DNA of 64,000 nucleotides from Aldrovandia affinis (taxonomy: Eukaryota > Chordata > Actinopteri > Notacanthiformes > Halosauridae). The position numbers and the translations under genes are program-made. Under the pieces are notes generated by a model. The model was not told the origin of the DNA. It ran no database searches and saw nothing but the letters and a program-made list of their open reading frames with translations. Positions within the stretch are counted from its first letter, which is position 1, and each line of letters begins with the position of its first letter. The stretch is from positions 2,368,960 through 2,432,959 of the forward strand of contig JAINUG010000002.1 in the NCBI GenBank assembly GCA_029706075.1. The letters are read 5' to 3'. Below, piece after piece: positions 1 to 10,833 of this stretch.

Positions 1-69
1 TTTTGGCAAGTTAAGACAGCCTCCTCTAACTCTCTAATTTTTAATTTTAGACGAGCTGACTTTAATAAA

Positions 70-2482
70 ATGAGAGAGAATTTAAGTAATATAGATTGGG
101 TAAAACTTCTAGATTGCAGAACTGTGAATGGAAAATGGACTATATTTAAAAGGGTTATTGTAGATGTACAGTGTAAATTCATCCCCAAAGTAAGGAAAAA
201 TAGGATGAAAAAACAGTCTCCGCAGTGGATGACAAAATCTTTACGGGTGATTTTGAGGCAAAAGAAACGACTGTACAGAGTATATAAAAAGGATAACTCA
301 GAGAGAAACAAGTTAGATTATTGTAATATGCGGGCTAAGGCTAAAAAGGAAATAAGATCAGCTAAAAGGTGGTTTGAAATTAAAATTTCCCAAGATGCAA
401 AAAGTAATCCTAAGAAGTTTTTTCAATATTCCATCCATCCATCCATTATCTAAGCCGCTTATTCCTGGTCAGGGTCGCGGGGGGCTGGAGCCTATCCCAG
501 CATGCGTTCCGGGCGAGAGGCAGGAATACACCCTGGACAGGTCGCCAATCCATTGCAGGGCACACACACCATTCACTCACACACTCATACCTATGGGCAA
601 TTTAGACTCTCCAATTAGCCTAACGTGCATGTCTTTGGACTGTGGGAAGAAACCGGAGTACCCGGAGGAAACCCACGTGGACACGGGGAGAACATGCAAA
701 CTCAGCACAGAAAGGCCCCCGGCCTGGATTCGAACCCGAGACCTTCTTGCTGTGAGGCGACAGCGCTATCCACTGCACCACCGTGCCGCCGTTTTTTCAA
801 TATTGTAGTAGAAAAAGGAAAGTTAAGGATGAGGTTAAGTGCATTAAGAATAAGGAAGGAACTTTGGTTTATAATAATAAGGACATTGCAAACACACTAA
901 ACAGTTACTTTGTGGAGAGCTTTACTAGAGAAGAGGTTATAAATATGCCTAAATGTATAGACAAGGTACAGAATGTTTTGGAGGACTTTGAAATAAGGGA
1001 CGTAGAAGTACTACAAAAACTACAAAAACTTAAGACAAATAAGGCAGCAGGCCCGGATGGCATATATCCCAGAGTACTCAAAGAACTTGGGGAAATTATA
1101 TATAAACCATTGACAGATATTTTCATTCAATCCATAATCACTGGAGAAATACCAGATGACTGGAAGCAGGGTAGTATAATTCCAATATATAAGAAGGGGG
1201 ACCGTACTGACCCAGGGAACTATAGGCCTGTCTATAGTTTAACTTGCATCGCATGTAAAATGCTGGAATGTATTATTAGGGATAAGTTGGAATCATTCTT
1301 GAAAAATAATAGTATTTTAAGGGAGAGCCAACATGGATTTCTCAAAGGAGGTCATGCCTAACAAACCTCCTGGACTTTTTCGAAGAGGCTACAAAGTGTG
1401 TTGACCTGAACCAGGCTTATGATATTATATATTTGGACTTTCAGAAAGCATTTGACAAGGTACCACATGAGAGGCTCATTGCTAAAATGAATTCAGTAGG
1501 AATTGCAGGAGTAGTTTCACAGTGGGTTAATAATTGGCTGCAAGGGCGAATACAAAGAGTAACAGTAGGTGGGGCAGAATCTGACCTCGGTGCTGTGGGC
1601 AGTGGTGTCCCGCAGGGATCAGTGCTGGGACCTCTGCTCTTCCTTATTTACATAAATGATCTTGATATGGACATTAGTGGCAAAATAGTTACATTTGCAG
1701 ATGATACTAAACTTGGGGGTTTGGCAAACAGTTTGGAATCGACTAAAGTAATCCAAGATGATTTAAACAAAATCCAAAAATGGGCAGATACATGGCAGAT
1801 GACGTTCAATATTGCTAAATGTAAAGTTATGCATGTGGGAAATAAAAACATTAGACAGGAGTATTTTATGGGAGGAGAAAAGTTAGTAGGTGTTCAATTT
1901 GAAAAGGACTTAGGAATTGTAGTTGATCAAAGCCTATCTGCATCAAAGCAGTGTGCTACAGCAGTGAAAAAAGCCAACAGGATGCTGGGATACATAGCAA
2001 AAAGTATTGAGTATAAATCAAAGGAGGTTATATTAATGTTATATAATGCCTTTGTCAGACCGCACTTAGAATACTGTGTGCAGTTCTGGGCACCACACTA
2101 CAAGAAGGATATAGAAGCTCTTGAAAAGTCCAAAGAAAGGGCAACTGGTATGAAAGGTAAAAGTTATGATGATAGACTTAAGGCACTCAATCTATTTAAA
2201 CTTAGCAAACTGAGACTTAGGGGGGATTTGATTGAGGTTTTTAAATTCGTAAAAGGGATTAACAAAGTAAAATACCAAAGATTTTTTAAGATAAGTGGGG
2301 TCAGCAGAACAAGAGGCCACAGGTGGAAATTAGCAAAAGGCAAATTCCGCACAGATATTAGGAAGTTTTTCTTTACACAGAGAGTTGTCAATGCCTGGAA
2401 CAGCTTGCCAGGTCCGGTAGTAGAGGCAGAAACGCTTGGGCTATTCAAGTCCAGGCTAGATGTAGTACTAGATACTCTTTAG
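70..2482 (+). pseudogene. LINE ORF2 reverse transcriptase remnant
   Basis: Reverse transcriptase of the LINE at 1-2560, which would copy its own RNA at a nicked target. Visible pieces in order: a basic linker (70-430), an RT N-terminal part with AAGPDGIYPRVLKEL and GNYRPV (about 805-1361), then palm motifs YLDFQKAFDKVPH (motif A, near 1430), GVPQGSVLGPLLF (motif B, near 1605) and TFADDTK (motif C, near 1690), and a C-terminal region ending NAWNSLPG...FKSRLD with a stop at 2480-2482. It is broken: a SINE splits it at 431-790, a stop at about 1361 is followed by continuation in another frame from about 1365, and the motif A frame has no ATG near its start. Both aspartates of the catalytic pair are intact. 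A dead copy. Confidence 0.85.
431..790 (-). mobile_element. tRNA-derived SINE with (ATGG)n tail, inserted in the LINE
   Basis: Read on the minus strand, the element begins GGCGGCACGGTGGTGCAGTG. It carries a Pol III A box (TGGTGCAGTGG) and B box (GGTTCGAATCC), then a conserved body, and ends in ATGGATGGATGG. The ends are fixed by a perfect 14-bp target site duplication, gttttttcaatatt, at 417-430 and 791-804. A GATG/ATGG tail is characteristic of RTE-type LINEs, so an RTE partner is the likely mobiliser (inference). A second full copy lies at 18997-19365. Confidence 0.93.
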
Positions 2483-2560
2483 ATTAGGACATGATGAGCC
2501 TAGATGGGCCGAATGGCCTGTTCTCATCATTATGTATTCTTATGTTCTTATGTTCTTATA

Positions 2561-3099
2561 TGAATATGATTTCCCTCTGTGTTATTCGGTCTTCTCAGAA
2601 ATGCCAGGCACATCGAGAAGCAGATGATTAAAAAGTGTTCTTCAAGCTTGAGAAAAGGCCAATGGAAGAAAACAATCTAATAGATTGTCCCAGCAACAAG
2701 CACACATTGTTTGGGGGGCGGTTATATTGGTTGTTAGTCCTCAGCATGTCCTTGGCTTGCCTGCCAAGTGTGATGGCCTCAGTCAGGTCTTACTCGGAGA
2801 TGGTGACAGATCAGAGGGCTGAGAAAGAGTGTCCCCAGATGCTGTTTACTGAGAAATGTTTTCTTCCAAGCCTGTGGAAGTTTGCTTTTTCGGAGTGACA
2901 AATATTAAATTACAACATTACTTAAAAGCATACTGTCACCATCTTTACTGAAGTATTGAATTGTCATTTTAAGAGTATTCATATATCCACTTTTTTGAGA
3001 AAAAAACATTATTTCATTGGAATAATTTACTCTTTTCTCTTCCCGATTTGGAATTTACAGTTGCACCTCTCAAGTCACCAGGGTGCTATCCACACACAC
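2561..3099. other. No gene seen
   Basis: Unique-looking AT-rich sequence between the LINE end and the next SINE. The open frame at 2635-2898 (+) has no recognisable domain and no splice context, and I do not regard it as coding. A short CA run at 3091-3102 may be the tail of the following minus-strand SINE. Confidence 0.5.
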
Positions 3100-3458
3100 A
3101 CAAAAAGAACGTAGGCGAATTTCTCCAATGCACCTGCCCATAAGCCAGTGGTCCATAAGTCAGTGCAAGCCACACAGTACTACAGGAGAGTTTGTGCTGA
3201 TTGGAGGAGAGGCATATCTCTCTCTGACAACTGGCAGCCTTGTGCACCTGGTGCATCATTGGGAGGAGCTAATGCAAGGGTAACTCAAGGAACTTTAGCT
3301 AACTTAAAACCCACTCTTCCCCAGATGGGAAAAAGCTGCTGCAGACTCTAGATTATAGATTGCCAATGACACTGTCCAGACTCAAACCTGTAATGTCACG
3401 TTGATATGGCCCAGTCCTAGTAAGCACCTTTACCGACTGAGCTACGCAGGAACCCTGT
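3100..3458 (-). mobile_element. Degenerate tRNA-derived SINE
   Basis: On the minus strand the right end reads like a tRNA: GCGTAGCTCAGTCGGTAAAG (A-box region) followed by GGTTTGAGTCT (B-box region) about 45 bases later. The body to about 3100 does not match the other SINEs here. No target duplication was found, so the left end is approximate. Confidence 0.5.
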
Positions 3459-3542
3459 TTTATATAGGAACTTTTCAATCTTACACACGGAAAAGATAAG
3501 CAAAGATTCAATATTATAAATGTTTCGAAGGTTCAAAAGCCT

Positions 3543-4203
3543 GATGTTAAAAAGTGAATGGTTGTGGCCTCCGGCGTGGTCCAGTGGTTACAACATTTGA
3601 CGCTGGCGACGGCGACCGGGGTTCGATTCCACGTCGCGCCAGAGTCGTTCTCTGGCCAGGAGTGCCACCGGGGGCGGCGATTGGCTGTCCGGGGAGGGGG
3701 GAAGGAAGCCAACAGGATGTTCGCTGCGAACAGGAGTGGTTCTGGGTTACTGGAATTACAGTCGATGGCACGGCCACTGTTGTCTCGGAGGAGACCATAC
3801 TTCGCCTTCTTCACTGCTGGTCACAGGACTACGGCAGCGAACTATAGGGGTAGGGGGATTGAACTAAGCACACAGGTAATTGGATACGAAATTGGGAGAA
3901 AACGGGGTAAAATTGGAAACTAAAATAATAAAAAATGTAAAAAAGGTGAATGGTTGTGATGTTAAAAGGTGAATGGCTGCGATGTTAAAAGGTGAATGGT
4001 AGCGATGTTAAAAGGTGAATGGTTGTGATGTTAAAAGGTGAATGGCTGCGATGTTAAAAGGTGAATGGCTGCGATGTTAAAAGGTGAATGGTAGCGATGT
4101 TAAAAGGTGAATGGTTGCGATGTTAAAAGGTGAATGGTTGTGATGTTAAAAGGTGAATGGTTGTGATGTTAAAAAGTGAATGGTTGTGATGTTAAAATGT
4201 GAA
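3543..4203. repeat. 23-bp minisatellite split by a SINE
   Basis: Unit gatgttaaaaggtgaatggttgc. One unit lies at 3543-3565, then a SINE, then consecutive units starting every 23 bases from 3958 to 4188, the last one partial. Variation is concentrated in the final six bases (ggctgc, ggtagc, ggttgt, ggttgc), and the order ctgc-tagc-ttg recurs with a spacing of four units (92 bp), a hint of higher-order structure. Confidence 0.9.
3567..3945 (+). mobile_element. tRNA-derived SINE inside the minisatellite
   Basis: Starts at ggcctccggc with an A box (TGGTCCAGTGG) and a B box (GGTTCGATTCC), and ends in an A-rich 3' region (about 3887-3945) containing attgggagaaaac. It is bounded by a 13-bp direct repeat, gtgaatggttgtg, at 3554-3566 and 3946-3958. 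Because that sequence is part of the minisatellite unit, the duplication could partly be array sequence rather than a true target duplication. Confidence 0.85.
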
Positions 4204-4660
4204 TAAGCTAAGGCAGGCATTTAGCAAAGTGATTTCTTATTCCCCAGGTAATCAATTGGGGCCTGTGTCTGTGTGGTGTGGTGTCCGTAATCGGGGGGAC
4301 CTACCTGCTCATCAGACACCCCCCAAGGCACACTACCCTCCTCGTGGAGCAGCTCTGGACCCAGGTCCAGGCTATCAGGTGGTTATGATACCATCCCAGT
4401 TAACAGGGGCTAAAAGAAATGCACACGCCCGCAAGAGTTGCCTCCCAGCTTGATCCAGCCGCCGGTGAGAACTTTATACAGAGACCGTGTTGCTGCCAGG
4501 TTCCTAATTAGTGTTTGGCAAATTCATCGAGTTTCGATTTATTATAGAGTTTCGCCCGAGGGGCTAGGTCACATAAAGATATTGATCTGCAGTCATCCAT
4601 TGATCAGTATCACAGTAATTGGCTAATTGGCTAATTAGATAATTTCAGCCAATGTCAGTG
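4204..4660. other. No gene seen
   Basis: Moderately GC-rich unique sequence (4250-4480) grading into AT-rich sequence. No domain, RNA gene or transposon end recognised. Confidence 0.45.
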
Positions 4661-4668
4661 TTACCAGC

Positions 4669-4835
4669 CATGGTTCTGTGTAGCTCAGTAGGTAGAGCAC
4701 GGTGCTGACAACACTTAGATTGTGGGTTCAATTCCCATTGGGACCACATGTACTGGAAAAAAAAATATGCATTCACTACTGTAAGTTACTTTGTTTAAAA
4801 GCGTCGGCAAATGGAATATATTATATTATATTATA
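4669..4835 (+). mobile_element. Short tRNA-derived SINE with TATAT tail
   Basis: The head is tRNA-like over about 75 bases: GTAGCTCAGTAGGTAGAGC (D-arm/A box) and GGGTTCAATTCCC (T-arm/B box). The acceptor strand pairs only with wobbles. The body ends in a decayed 'gtaagtyrctttg..aaaagcgtc' L2-like tail and an ATATT repeat. An 8-bp direct repeat, ttaccagc, flanks it at 4661-4668 and 4836-4843. A truncated relative lies at 56266-56343. Confidence 0.8.
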
Positions 4836-4843
4836 TTACCAGC

Positions 4844-5565
4844 TTTGACCAGGGAAAGGCTTTAGCTGTTTTACCATTCAGGTATTCAGTGCCTAAATCA
4901 GGATTTTACCTAAAGTGGGTCACATCCAAATAAAAACAATGTGTCACTCAGGATTGTGGGTGTAAGACTTGCTTACGTCCGTTGACCTTTACAGTTTTGC
5001 CCAATTTTCTACAGTCAGGAAATGTGTGCAGTGTTCTGAACAAAGCTCTACAATGCTATCAAATGATAGATTTATTTTAAATGCCAACAATGTAATCATT
5101 GTTATTAATCAAGTGGTAAAATATTTTCTGGGGCGATTAAAAGGTTTTGTTGGTGATGTACTTAGTATTCCAAACCTAAATATATGGATAAACATCCATC
5201 ATGGGAAGGTGTTGCTGAAATGGTCAGGGCTGACCAATTCTGGACGCTCCAGCATAGGGAAGGCAATTCATTTTGGACACTTCCTGTGTGATTGAAAGAG
5301 GGTATACACAGAGCAATCACCAGAAGACAAGGCAACTTTTTAACTTGTGGGGACAGTGACCTGGAGATTTTGAATGTACATTATAAATACATGGCGGTAA
5401 TATATTGACTAAAAAAAAACAATTCTGAGAGACAATTATTAAAACAATTGTTGCATCAAACAAGAATGGCAGTCTGTATTATTTTAGAGGCAACATTTCT
5501 TTCTCAGGGTAAGGACCAGCACACTGTTTTCATTTTGTGGAATGAAAATCTATACATGCCTGCCA
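4844..5565. other. No gene seen
   Basis: AT-rich unique sequence up to the Tc1 remnant. The 108-codon open frame at 4969-5295 (+) has no recognised domain. Confidence 0.45.
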
Positions 5566-5636
5566 TACAGTACCCTCCAAAATGATTCACACCCCTGATA
5601 AAGTGCACAAAAAAGGCTGTATAAAATAAACAATAG
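5566..5636 (+). mobile_element. Left end of a Tc1-type element (family 1)
   Basis: TA followed by CAGTACCCTCCAAAATG and then the internal sequence ggctgtataaaataaacaat. The same left end is found in the full-length copy at 11151-12700. Only about 70 bases remain before a different Tc1 family begins. Confidence 0.7.
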
Positions 5637-6500
5637 AGGTAACTTCCAAAATAAAAGAAATACTTGCGTAAATGAGGGATTCAAAGTATAATGAAAGCTG
5701 GTGCTTCCGAGTTAATTTAACATCCCATTTAACATCCATTTAACATTTAAGCATTTAACATCCCATCATGCTTAGGGTCATGTATACACATGCTAAACAG
5801 GCCCAGGAGCCCATTATTTTGGCTACCATACCTAAAAGAAAAGATCTCAGTGACTTGAAAAAAGGGGTGATTGTTGGGGCACGTTTGGCAGGAGCTTCAG
5901 TGATGAAGACTGCTCAACTTGCTGAGGAACAGTGGCTAAGGTGATGTTGGCACATCTGAGGGAAAGGCATCGTCAAAGCGAATGCTCCTTGACCATGATG
6001 TCCGTGCATTGGTTTGGCACGCAAGGCAAAACAGACTAGCAACTCTGCATCAGGTGACTCAGGGCTGAGCAGCATCTAAAAGGTGACTGCAAATACACAA
6101 TCAGGGCTGGAAAAAATTTCAAAAAAAAAAAAAGCAGAGCAGTTTAATCAAGAATACTGTGCCAAGAACTTCACCGGGAGTGACACTATGGTCAGGTTGC
6201 AGTGCATAAACCCCTTAAAAATACACATTTCCAAGTAAAGTGGTGCAAAGAACGCAGGCAGTGGTTTACTGAGCAGTGGGGAAAAGTAATATGATCAGTT
6301 TTATAATGAGTCATCCTTCAGCAGTGCATGTGTGGCGCAGGCCAATAGGCCTGAGGGCTTGTTTCCCACTGTGAAGGGTTCTGCCGGCTCTGTTATGGAG
6401 TAGGATGCATTTTCCTGCCATGCTTCCTCAACACATTAGAAGGCCACGTAAACACCAATAAATACAAAGCAATTCTGAGTGGTCACCTTCACCCCACCTT
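5637..6500 (+). mobile_element. Tc1/mariner remnant (family 2), degenerate transposase
   Basis: Begins with a decayed copy of the TIR-like sequence AGGTAACTNCCAAAATAAAG, found intact beside a solo LTR near 41316. Decayed Tc1 transposase fragments can be read in several frames: KRKDLSDLKKGVIVG near 5830, VAVHKPL near 6210, and EQWGKVI followed by a SDES-like piece near 6275-6320, the region of the first catalytic aspartate. There is no continuous frame. The right end was not found. The junction at 5636/5637 suggests family 2 inserted into family 1 at a TA. Confidence 0.7.
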
Positions 6501-7151
6501 CTTTATGACAAAAAAATCAATAAAAGAAAAGAAAAGACAAATGTTTCATAAGTACCTTAAAATATGTATTTTTTTTATTGTTTCTGTACGAGTCTGGGAA
6601 ACTATCGCAAAGGGCGCGTGGTCGCAGTTTTTGTGGGCATTGCCACCAGTGCGCCCAAGTGTGCCAAGTCTCTGGCACTGGGCTTCACTCCTTCATTGAC
6701 TCACTATCTCCAGAAATGCTGTCCATCACATGTGAGGTTGAGTCATCACTTAAAATGTGGTGCAAAGAGCGCTCGCAAAACTAGGACAAAGATATAAATT
6801 TGTCACTTACAATTAGGTCATTAAAATACTGAAGAGATCTACATCACTACAACACGATAGGCCAGTGCTACTGACAGGAGATCGGACTGAAGTACTGTGT
6901 CCATGTCTGCATACACAGAACACACTTGGGTAATCATTCCAGACAGTGTGTGTGGGTCACCCAATATGGTCGGTTGAACACTTGTCCCTGGGGAGTTGGA
7001 GGGGGCAGGGAAGTGCCCTGCATAAGGCTTAGAATGGCAGAGGGGGAAATGCCTTTTCTAGTCATTTTGGCTCGTAGATATATTCAAAATGAAATCCATT
7101 GTAACTGCAGCATCAGAGACAAGAGAGGCCAAGCCACGGGGGGCGGGGGGG
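6501..7151. other. OPN3 3' flank and probable 3' UTR
   Basis: Sequence downstream of the OPN3 stop codon on the minus strand. No other gene is visible. If the polyadenylation signal at 6574-6579 is used, the 3' UTR would be about 570 bases and would stop just short of the Tc1 remnant. Confidence 0.4.
6574..6579 (-). promoter_or_regulatory. Candidate OPN3 polyadenylation signal
   Basis: Minus-strand AATAAA inside a T-rich run, the first canonical hexamer I see downstream of the OPN3 stop. Use is unproven. Confidence 0.3.
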
Positions 7152-7418
7152 TCACAGTGGCCGCACCTGGATGACGTTGACTTCGGACGTGCCATTCTTG
7201 GAGGTGACATCCAGTTGATGGGTGTCATTGCTGGCGATGATGAAGACGATGGAGGAGGAGCTAAAGGTCACCCTCTTCTTGGGCCGGTCACTGCCACCTC
7301 GCTGGGACATGACGATGGGGCGGATTGGGCGCTCGATGCGGGCCAGGGGGCGGTCCTTAGTGCCGCTCTGCAGTCGGGACAGACGGGTGCACAGCAGCTG
7401 CAGCACGCACCGACGGAA
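7152..7418 (-). CDS. opn3: OPN3 coding exon 4 and stop
   Basis: 88 codons plus TGA: helix 8 start [10 protein letters not shown] with possible palmitoylation cysteines, then the OPN3-specific tail [17 protein letters not shown] and the terminal VIQVRPL. Acceptor TGGCAG|TTC. Confidence 0.96.
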   Translation of the reverse strand, partial: FRRCVLQLLCTRLSRLQSGTKDRPLARIERPIRPIVMSQRGGSDRPKKRVTFSSSSIVFIIASNDTHQLDVTSKNGTSEVNVIQVRPL

Positions 7419-10400
7419 CTGCCAGCAGAAGAGAGGAAGAGGAGGATGAGGAGATGGTGAAAACAATACTATTCAGCAAAAAGGCAGAGGCCAAAACCAA
7501 AAACTGTTCTAAACTTTGACTAACAGATCAATTCAACTGTTTTTCTTCACACAAAGTCAATTTAAACTATGTTTGTGAAGAAAAAAACTTAAACGCGCAC
7601 GTGCATGCACACATACATTAGTTATAAAAACAATTCTAATATCATTCACAATTCAGTAAACCTGGCACATAATGTAACATTTTCAGTCTGATAAACAGGC
7701 AGTGTTCACATTGGCAGTGACTAATTTGCTAGCCTTCAAGTGGCTCTCAAACTTAGTTACTGGGGTAGCTGAGTCAGCCAGCCAGTCAGTGAGTGAGGGA
7801 CATGACCATTTTTGTGCCTGCTTCCTCCAGTTGCAGTTACAAATATATTTATGTTATGCATTGTGAACTGAAGGCACTGAAATCAAGTGTTTTGCAACCA
7901 GAGAGATACTCAGACAAACTGACCTTTCTGCTCATGAAGATGTAGATGACTGGGTTGTAGGCTGTACTGGACTTTGCGAAAAAAGAGGGTATGATGGCAA
8001 TCGTGGGCGTGACAACGTGATTCTTGCCGAAGGCCTCAAGCATGGATACCACGGCGTACGGAGTCCAACAGACCAGGAAGCAGGAGATCATCAGCAAGAA
8101 CATGACCGCCACCTTCTTTTCATAGCGAAGGATTTTAATGATCTGAACTGTCTGGAGATCTTGGATTGACCGAAGCTGTGGTTGAAAAAACAAAACAGAC
8201 ACAACACCTCATTTCACAGTGAGCATTTCTGCATTTCTAAGTGTGGCCGTTACATAACTGTACAGTTTTGTCAAATGACTGATTTTGTCTGGCAGGAGCT
8301 GCTGTCTCACAGCATCATTAATCAGAACTTTGTGTCAAACCATTATGGACAATAAGGAGTTGGTGGTCTGCTAGTTTTTTATTGTTACTCAGTACTTAAT
8401 TAAACAATTATAGCAGCTGATTACATCTAGCACTTGTATCCAGAGTGACTCACATTTTTTTATTTTCTTTAAACACACAATCAAGGTATATGATACTGAA
8501 GCAATTCACCTCAGCTCACTTGCACTAGGGCTGAGGGCCACTGGGTCACTAGGCTGTGTCACTGAAATTAGATGTTTTGATTCTTAGGATTCGAACCCAC
8601 CACCTTCTGTTTACCAAGCCCAGTGTCCTGATCGCTCCCCCACCCTGCTGTATCTCACTGAGAGCAGCTGTAATGGGCCTAGGAGAACACAGGCTCGTGA
8701 ATGAAAGTGTTTCTGCGGTCCTGAGGTTGGATCATCTTGAAGGGGGCGTTATGGATGACTGTGGTTTTAATCGGTTTTTCGTCTGTTTCAGAAGTGGAAA
8801 TGGGCACATTCTCTTCCACAACATCAACTATAAATCCTCCTGCACTGCAGTCTTAAGGATGAGTCAATCTCGATAATCTCCTCAGCCAAATAATTTTCCT
8901 TCTAATATAATACTTTGTCTTTCTGACGTGTTCTTCACACAGGAGTGCGCACTCACAGACACAGGACATATCCCAGAACACACAACCTTGTAATACACAA
9001 CCTGCAGATGTGCACATCCTCTGTTTTGGTCGATTTGATAAATAATCTATACTACTGTCTCATTCATTAAAGAAATGTTCATGGCACTAACTGTTTATGA
9101 ATTGACCCTCCCCTGGTATTACACTACTGGGTTTTGTAGCCAGAGATGGTGGGCAGGCTTCTCACGTGATGGTGACTGTGTGATCGGTGTTCGGTTACTC
9201 AGAAGCAATATCCCACTTCCGTGAAGTTGTAAATACTTTACGAACTGCAGACGGCTGGAAACCTAGCAACCACACAGGGTTCAGCAGAAGAGAAAATCTT
9301 GGTGGGGAAGGTTGTGTTTGTCTGTGTGTGTGTGTGTGTGTGTGGTGGGGGGAGAGAAAGAGAAGGAGGAGAAGGATAAAAGGAAAAGATGGCATAGAAG
9401 GAGTAGATGAAGCAGAAATAAAGAGGAAGCAGGAAAAGTAAAAAGAAATGGAAGGAGCAGAAGAGAGAGGAAGGGAGCCCGCGGTCTCCTCACCATCCGC
9501 ACAGTGTAGAGGATGTTGCCGTAGCAGTAGACCATGATCCCCACCGGCACAAAGAAGCAGCCCATGAGGAAGAGGAGAATGAAGGAGGCATCGTTGGCGT
9601 CCTTGGAGGCCCAGTCCAAGGAGCATCCCAGGCGGTGGATCTCCATAGTGTAGCGGTTCCACCCCAGCAGCGGCGCCCCCGTCCAGGCCAGCGAGTACAG
9701 CCAGATGTGTGTGATGGCTCTCCAGGCCCAGGGGAAGTCAACCACCTGGGCATGCACCACGCGGATGTAGCGCTCGTAGGCCAGGGCAGATAGCGTCATG
9801 ATGGACACGATGCCTGCATTTGAGTTGGGAATATATAGGAACATGTAACATAATACTACTACTACTCCCACCACTACCAATCCCACTACAGTACCACTAC
9901 TACTGGTACTACTACTCCTACAACCACTACCACCACTAGTCCCACTACTGCTACTACTGCTAATACTCCTACGAGGATCAACTGTGCTCTTCTATCAGTT
10001 CAGCTACCATTGCTGTACGGATAGGCAGTTATGAAATTTAATTTAGCCCCCTGTGGTTAAAAAGCAAAGGACACAGTCTGGAGTTTGGGCTTTCATTACA
10101 CTTCACCCAAACCATCTTACAGCAGGCTATTCCAAACATGGTTATACCTCAAACGAAACACTGTAGACCACAGCATGTTTCTGACATTGTTCTTCAGAAG
10201 TATCCCAGTTTTACCGCCTCCCCTGTGCAGTGATGTCACATTTTACATAACATTCATTCATTTGCCAGACAATATTGTCTAGTGTCTATTGTCTAGGGAA
10301 CTTACAAGGCCATGATGGCAAACAAAAACGCACAAGTGCAAATAACAAGGCTAACCACATACGCCAGCATAGAATAGACAGTAAAACTGTAGATATTTAG

Positions 10401-10777
10401 TGCAAAGCTGATCAGACTCTGGACAAGCCACTACACAAGAGAATGAAATGAGATATTAAATGCACAAATACTTATCATAAATGAACATTGCAGGAATGTT
10501 GTCTGAGACCCTGGTATTGGAGGGAAGGTTTATGTGAGCTACGTGTGAGGAGTACAAAAGGCAGAGCTACCACATTAGCACTAATCAAACAAAGAACCCA
10601 GCTGCTAATTGGTGATCCTTATTTTAAATTCCTGCTTCTTATTTATGCAAAATAAACCAACAGGCCCAGGATAATTATTCTGTTAGTTAGTTCACTGCCT
10701 CCCGTTTGCAGCTCACTGGCCACCATTGGTGTGATTAAATTACTCCCTGCAGAAAGGAGAGTCATTCTCCCAACACT

Positions 10778-10833
<56 letters not shown>

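Larger units (their letters stand above)
1..2560 (+). mobile_element. CR1/Rex1-like LINE, 3' part, cut by the left window edge
   Basis: Non-LTR retrotransposon fragment. It starts inside the linker between the endonuclease and reverse transcriptase domains of ORF2 and runs to a 3' end made of short TTCTTATG-type repeats at about 2536-2560. The end is preceded by 'gatgggccgaatggcctgttc', a tail typical of fish CR1/Rex1-group LINEs. The 5' part lies outside the window. A SINE interrupts it at 431-790. The same LINE tail recurs at 46318-46620. The clade assignment rests on motif recognition only. Confidence 0.85.
8176..9493 (-). other. OPN3 intron 2
   Basis: 1318 bases, GT..AG. Contains a degenerate SINE (8404-8651) and a TG microsatellite (9318-9344) followed by a purine-rich stretch to about 9478. 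Confidence 0.85.

Noticed and set aside
3543..4203. CRISPR-like array
   Set aside because: The 23-bp units are contiguous without spacers and the genome is vertebrate; this is a minisatellite.
4672..4748. Functional tRNA gene
   Set aside because: A and B boxes are present, but the acceptor and anticodon stems pair poorly, the sequence continues into a SINE body and tail, and it is bounded by an 8-bp direct repeat.
1..7151. KMO gene, convergent neighbour of OPN3 in tetrapods
   Set aside because: No monooxygenase-like segment in any frame between the window start and the OPN3 stop.
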